This document shows, in pieces, positions 13,272 to 17,386 of a stretch of 17,386 nt of DNA. The stretch's first letter is position 1. Every line of letters starts with the position of its first letter. The position numbers and the translations under genes are program-made. The DNA is taken from positions 1-17,386 of the forward strand of contig JAXGTO010000036.1 of NCBI GenBank assembly GCA_040774885.1, in the 5' to 3' direction. Below the pieces are notes generated by a model. It was not told where the DNA came from, made no database searches, and saw only the letters and a program-made list of their open reading frames with translations. Source of the DNA: JAXGTO01 sp040774885 (lineage in GTDB: Bacteria; Actinomycetota; Coriobacteriia; Coriobacteriales; Eggerthellaceae).

Positions 13272-16200
13272 ATGCGCCAAAGCGACACGACCAAGGTTGA
13301 ATCACAACGGGTTCCCAAGCACGCCGCCCCAGCGGCTCCCCGTAGTGGAAAGCGAGCCAAAATCGCGTGTGCTCTTGCGGCTCTGGTGCTGGCCATCGCC
13401 ATCCCCGCAGGTGCTTTGGCCGCGAGCATCCAGCCCGACATTTCCTGGTATACCGCCGATACGCAAGCCAGCACCTTCACGGTTAAAACCGCCGGGCAAC
13501 TCAAGGGGTTGTCTCAGCTGGTCAATGGCACGGCCGAGGGCATCGATGCCCAAACATTCGCCGGCAAGACCATCGTGGTGAGCCCAGCGGTCGGAACGAC
13601 CATCAGCTTCTTCGGCGAAACCGTGGCGCCCATCGGCACACAAGCCCATCCGTTCGAGGGGACGTTCGATGGGCAGGGTTCCACGATCGACAATTTCAAT
13701 GTGGATTCCTCGTCTGATTCATGCGTGGGCTTTTTCGGATTCACCGGAGAAGGCTCGTTGCTGAAGGACGTGACGGTCGGGCAAAGCGCTCGTTTGGATA
13801 TGGAACGTTCTGCCGAGAGCGGCGTTGCGGTTACGGATATCGGCTTGTTGGTGGGTTGCAGCAAAGGTGATGTGACCGGGTGCACCAACAAAGGCGAGGT
13901 TTCCGTCACCAGCCATGTAGTCCAGATTTCTGCAGAGCAGAATTTCCTGATCCAGCGCGTCGGCGGCGTTGCGGGTACGGTGTACGGCAATGTGACGTCT
14001 TGCTCCAACGCGGGCGCCGTGAGTGCCGTGCAGGATAGCGAACCCGTTACCAGCATCGACAATCCTTATCTGATGCGGGACGTCGCAGGCGTGGTCGCGT
14101 TCGCAGGCGATCCGAATTCGCAGGGCAGTGTCTCGACGGCTCAGTCGCATGGCAGCATCTCGGGGTGCTCCAACACGGGCAAAATCACGGCTGACACCCC
14201 GTCGTCGAGCGGGTTCGACCGATTCGGCCAGCAGGCGTATGCGGAAGCGCGCAACGTGGGGGGCATCGCCGGTTACAGCCGAGGGAGTATTTCATCATGC
14301 ACCAACGGCGGTTATATCCGAGCGGGTCACCATGCCAACCTGGTGGCAGGTATCGTCGGTTCTCTGCGGTCGAAGGAATCGGTCAACTACTCCACAATTG
14401 ATGAAGACGACGGTTCGGCGGACGATCCGATATCCCTGACGGACTGCACCAATTACGGCGATGTGTACGGATTCGCCGGCGTGGCGGGCATTGTCGGGCA
14501 GGCGGGCACCTATACTTCCATCGAGCGCTGCATGAACGGCGTGGATGAAACGGGCAGCTCCGTCGACTGCCTGGTGCTGGCTACGCGTTGGAACAAGCCG
14601 ATGCCCTCCGGCATCGTCAGCCATCTGTATGGAGCGGTTTCCTATTGCGCCAATTTCGGCAAAGTGGCATCGGGCGAATGGAAAACGGAAAAAGAGGAAG
14701 CCGGCACCACCGTCGCTTATGACGGAGAGGCCAACCGAGACTACTTCCTCCAGTCGGGCTACTACGCTTCGGGAATTTGCGGTGCTACCTACATTTACCA
14801 GAAGAAGGTTGACGGGGTCCTCGTCAGGATTTCGCCTACTCCCGAAGTGTCCTATTGCTACAACGCAGGGTCGATCGAAGCAGTCGCCGACATGCGCCAG
14901 CGTGCCATCACGGGCGACAACGATGACGGCTACACCCATGACAACCTCGCATTGGCAGGCATGTCCAGCGGAGACGAACTGGTATATGCTGAATCGACGG
15001 GAATCGATGTCGACAACGTGCTGTGCTATTCCTCGGCTTCGGATCCTTCGACGCGCCCGGCTTCCGCAGTGCTGCTGGATTCGCAGAAAGCCGTGGGCAT
15101 GCTCAATGTGGCGGGCGATGCCGACTCGTGGCAGAGCTACTGGGTGCTGCCTTCCTCCACTTCGGTGAACAACGGCTTCCCCGTGCTCAATACGCGCGTT
15201 GACTGGGACTTGGGGAGCATCAGCCAGGCAACCTGCTCGCTCGAATCCAATGCGCGCTACACCGGCGGATTGTCTATTCCCCAGGTGAAGGTCGTGGTTG
15301 GCGGCGTGCAACTGACCCAGGGCGTCGATTTCAAAGTGATTCCCGATTCCAATGGCATCGCAGTCACCGAACAAGGCCAGACGCCCTACACGGCCACGAT
15401 AGAGGGCATCGGCAATTGGTCGGGAACGGCAGCGCAAACGGTGCGCTATGGCATGGATCGCGGTGATCTTTCGGCTTGCACCGTGATGGTTGATTCCAAG
15501 ACCTTCAACTGGGAAGCCCAGACGCCTTCTGCGGCGGATGTGACGGTGCGCGACAAATATGGCAACGTGGTCGACCCGTCGCATTACACGTTCGCGCTCG
15601 ATGGCGATTATGCCCAAGGAGCGGTGAACCACGGTGCCTACCCGATAACGGTGACGGCACGTGAAGGTGATGCTCTGTTCGAAGGGAGCACCTCGGGTAC
15701 CTTTACCATTGCGGCCAAGAACCTGATGAACGATGATGTCGATATTTCGGGTATCAGCTATCTGGGCACGTCGTATGCATGGGTTTCCAATACGGACAAT
15801 CCCGATGCGGCGCCCACGGTTACGCTGCCGTATTCTGGCGTAGCGGTGGAACCAAGCGTCGATTCCGTGACGTATCTGAACCGCGACCTTACGCAGGGCA
15901 CAACCGCTGATTACCGGGTTATCTACGGCAATCCGCGGCCGGACGGCTCCAACACGGCCGATAATCCTGCCGGCAATATAGGTGTCGAAGGCGGAACGTC
16001 CATCGGGTATGTGACCGTGTACGGCACGGGAGAAGGCACGGGCAGGGGCAATTTCTCCAATTACGACATCATGAAATTCAACATCACCGACGATGGTTCG
16101 AAGCCGGATATCGCCGATGCGGACGTGAATGCGCCAGCCGTCATGTACGACGGGACGGCGCTTACGCCGGTGACGGTTTCCTATCAAAACGTCGCCCTTA

Positions 16201-17386
16201 CCGAAGGCGTCGATTACACCATTTCCTATAGCGACAACGTGGAAGTGGGCACGGCCGAATTCACTATAACGGGCATGGGCAAATTCGTCGGAACCAAGTC
16301 AGGCACCTTCGATATCTACGAAGGCATTCTGTATGACTTCACCTACGACATCGACCAACAGACGCAGAGTGCCACCATCACCGGCGTCCAATACCATGGC
16401 TCGAACACGTCGTTTGATATGGTGATACCCGATACCGTCGTCGAAGATGGAACCTCCTACACGGTAACGGCCATCGCCGACAAAGCGTTCGGTGGAACTT
16501 CTTCAAGCGATTTCTCCGGATCGCTTGCAAACGAATCCAAGCTCAAGATCACCTCGGCGGTTATCCCCGCAACGGTGGTTTCGGTGGGCTCGTACGCTTT
16601 CGGTTCCGCATCCACCAACCTTCCCCCGTCGTTGGAGTCGGTGTCGTTTGAGTCGGCATCCCAGTTGACCACCATTGGCGTGAGTGCTTTCTATCGATGC
16701 CCGATTACCTCGTTCGTATTCCATGCTTCGGTTGAGACCATCGGCGACAAGGCGTTCATGAACTGCTCGAAACTCACTTCGCTCACGTTCCAAACGGCGG
16801 ATGCAAGCCTTCCTTCGTCGGTAGCCGCGCTGTCCTTCAAGGGCGTGGGCGCTACGGAAGAAACTTCCGTCACCGTCTACGGCTTGGCCACGGCAGCACG
16901 TGTCCAGCAGTTGGCAACAGACAACAGCGGTGTCAAAAGCGGCGCAAATGGTGGACAGCGCTTTACGTTCAAGGCGTTGTCGGGTGGCGACATCTCCACG
17001 GCCGACGTTGCTGCTTTGCCCGATCAGGCCTATACCGGAAGCGCCCTCACGCCGAAACCGGAAGTGCTGTTCAATGGCAAGAAGCTGGCAGAGGGCACTG
17101 ATTACCGCTTGGAGTACTCCGACAACACGGAAGCGGGGCAGGCAACGTGCCGCATCGTCGGCATTGCCGAAGCCGGATATGTCGGGTATCTCGATGTGCC
17201 CTTCAACATCGTCGAGCCACCGTTCTCGCGCCTGGCGGGCTCCACCCGCTACGGCACCATGTCCCTGATCGTCGACCAGGCCTACGCCCAGGGAGAGCAG
17301 TGCGCCACCGCGGTGCTGGTGCGCGGCGACGACTTCCCCGACGCGCTCTCGGCCTCCAGCCTGGCCGGCGCTCTCGGCTGCCCCGT
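13272..17386 (+). CDS. Giant modular cell-wall surface protein (partial, runs off window)
   Basis: An open frame of 1371 codons with no stop before the window ends. Order of parts: a basic N-terminus with a signal peptide (hydrophobic core ~31-50, cleavage near ALA/AS); a long region (~75-640) of degenerate repeats around GGIAG and CxNxGxI, similar to GLUG-type or right-handed beta repeats; several Ig-like repeats (~655-725, ~726-815, ~850-940, ~945-1017, ~1240-1314), some with the LxxGxDYxxxYSDN signature; BspA-type leucine-rich repeats (~1065-1205; IPATVVSVGSYAF, VETIGDKAFMNCSKL); and the first 54 residues of a cell wall-binding repeat 2 (from 1318; RLAGSTRYG, RGDDFPDALSASSLAGALG). Such repeats, usually in threes, bind anionic wall polymer non-covalently. 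The start follows AAGGAG, 20 bases after the previous stop. The role is probably adhesion or ligand capture. Confidence 0.88.
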   Translation, partial: MRQSDTTKVESQRVPKHAAPAAPRSGKRAKIACALAALVLAIAIPAGALAASIQPDISWYTADTQASTFTVKTAGQLKGLSQLVNGTAEGIDAQTFAGKTIVVSPAVGTTISFFGETVAPIGTQAHPFEGTFDGQGSTIDNFNVDSSSDSCVGFFGFTGEGSLLKDVTVGQSARLDMERSAESGVAVTDIGLLVGCSKGDVTGCTNKGEVSVTSHVVQISAEQNFLIQRVGGVAGTVYGNVTSCSNAGAVSAVQDSEPVTSIDNPYLMRDVAGVVAFAGDPNSQGSVSTAQSHGSISGCSNTGKITADTPSSSGFDRFGQQAYAEARNVGGIAGYSRGSISSCTNGGYIRAGHHANLVAGIVGSLRSKESVNYSTIDEDDGSADDPISLTDCTNYGDVYGFAGVAGIVGQAGTYTSIERCMNGVDETGSSVDCLVLATRWNKPMPSGIVSHLYGAVSYCANFGKVASGEWKTEKEEAGTTVAYDGEANRDYFLQSGYYASGICGATYIYQKKVDGVLVRISPTPEVSYCYNAGSIEAVADMRQRAITGDNDDGYTHDNLALAGMSSGDELVYAESTGIDVDNVLCYSSASDPSTRPASAVLLDSQKAVGMLNVAGDADSWQSYWVLPSSTSVNNGFPVLNTRVDWDLGSISQATCSLESNARYTGGLSIPQVKVVVGGVQLTQGVDFKVIPDSNGIAVTEQGQTPYTATIEGIGNWSGTAAQTVRYGMDRGDLSACTVMVDSKTFNWEAQTPSAADVTVRDKYGNVVDPSHYTFALDGDYAQGAVNHGAYPITVTAREGDALFEGSTSGTFTIAAKNLMNDDVDISGISYLGTSYAWVSNTDNPDAAPTVTLPYSGVAVEPSVDSVTYLNRDLTQGTTADYRVIYGNPRPDGSNTADNPAGNIGVEGGTSIGYVTVYGTGEGTGRGNFSNYDIMKFNITDDGSKPDIADADVNAPAVMYDGTALTPVTVSYQNVALTEGVDYTISYSDNVEVGTAEFTITGMGKFVGTKSGTFDIYEGILYDFTYDIDQQTQSATITGVQYHGSNTSFDMVIPDTVVEDGTSYTVTAIADKAFGGTSSSDFSGSLANESKLKITSAVIPATVVSVGSYAFGSASTNLPPSLESVSFESASQLTTIGVSAFYRCPITSFVFHASVETIGDKAFMNCSKLTSLTFQTADASLPSSVAALSFKGVGATEETSVTVYGLATAARVQQLATDNSGVKSGANGGQRFTFKALSGGDISTADVAALPDQAYTGSALTPKPEVLFNGKKLAEGTDYRLEYSDNTEAGQATCRIVGIAEAGYVGYLDVPFNIVEPPFSRLAGSTRYGTMSLIVDQAYAQGEQCATAVLVRGDDFPDALSASSLAGALGCP

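Noticed and set aside
14295..16187. 630-codon open frame on the minus strand
   Set aside because: It lies entirely antisense to the giant wall-protein gene, whose translation is coherent with recognisable repeats. The minus frame is rich in Arg/His/Gly without domains, as expected of a codon-bias shadow.
1..17386. tRNA genes, CRISPR arrays, insertion sequences, att sites
   Set aside because: None was recognised on reading either strand: no regularly spaced repeats, no transposase or integrase frame and no tRNA-like TPsiC arm with acceptor stem.

Overview
This window looks like chromosomal DNA of an actinobacterium of the class Coriobacteriia, most likely Eggerthellaceae. That is inferred from the mix of gene families (arginine deiminase next to an arginine/ornithine antiporter, a Tat-exported lipoprotein, and giant surface proteins with BspA-type leucine-rich repeats and cell wall-binding repeat 2) and from the moderately high GC with strong G/C third-position preference. 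The genus cannot be fixed from the sequence alone. All real genes are on the + strand. Long minus-strand frames are codon-bias shadows. No tRNA, rRNA, CRISPR, transposase or riboswitch was seen, and no gene-free stretch exceeds 300 bases.

Region 1 (1-3114) is amino-acid metabolism. It holds the C-terminal 56 codons of arginine deiminase with its own hairpin terminator, an APC-family antiporter that fits an ArcD-type arginine/ornithine exchanger, and a PLP-dependent class I/II aminotransferase. A 24-bp direct repeat lies in the gap between antiporter and aminotransferase.

Region 2 (3191-6543) holds three less characterised genes: a DUF4013-like membrane protein with a long Ala/Pro/Gln tail ending in a Lys-rich block; a TetR-family regulator preceded by two similar 15-bp palindromes likely to be its operators; and a Trp-rich polytopic membrane protein (probably DUF5692) just downstream of the regulator and possibly under its control.

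Region 3 (6584-17386) is the most interesting part. After a UUCG-loop terminator comes a complete FecCD/BtuCDF-type ABC importer (permease, ATPase, Tat lipoprotein binding protein) of the class that imports iron-siderophores, heme, cobalamin or similar cofactors. A good sigma70-type promoter follows, and then an ExbB/TolQ-like proton-channel gene overlapping a small DUF2149-type gene whose single membrane helix carries the ExbD/TolR-type Asp motif. Next come a secreted, C-terminally membrane-anchored Ig-like surface protein and a giant modular wall protein that runs off the window. The layout suggests a proton-motive-force-powered surface uptake or remodelling machine in a cell that probably has no TonB-type outer membrane. 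That functional link is inference from gene order and motifs.
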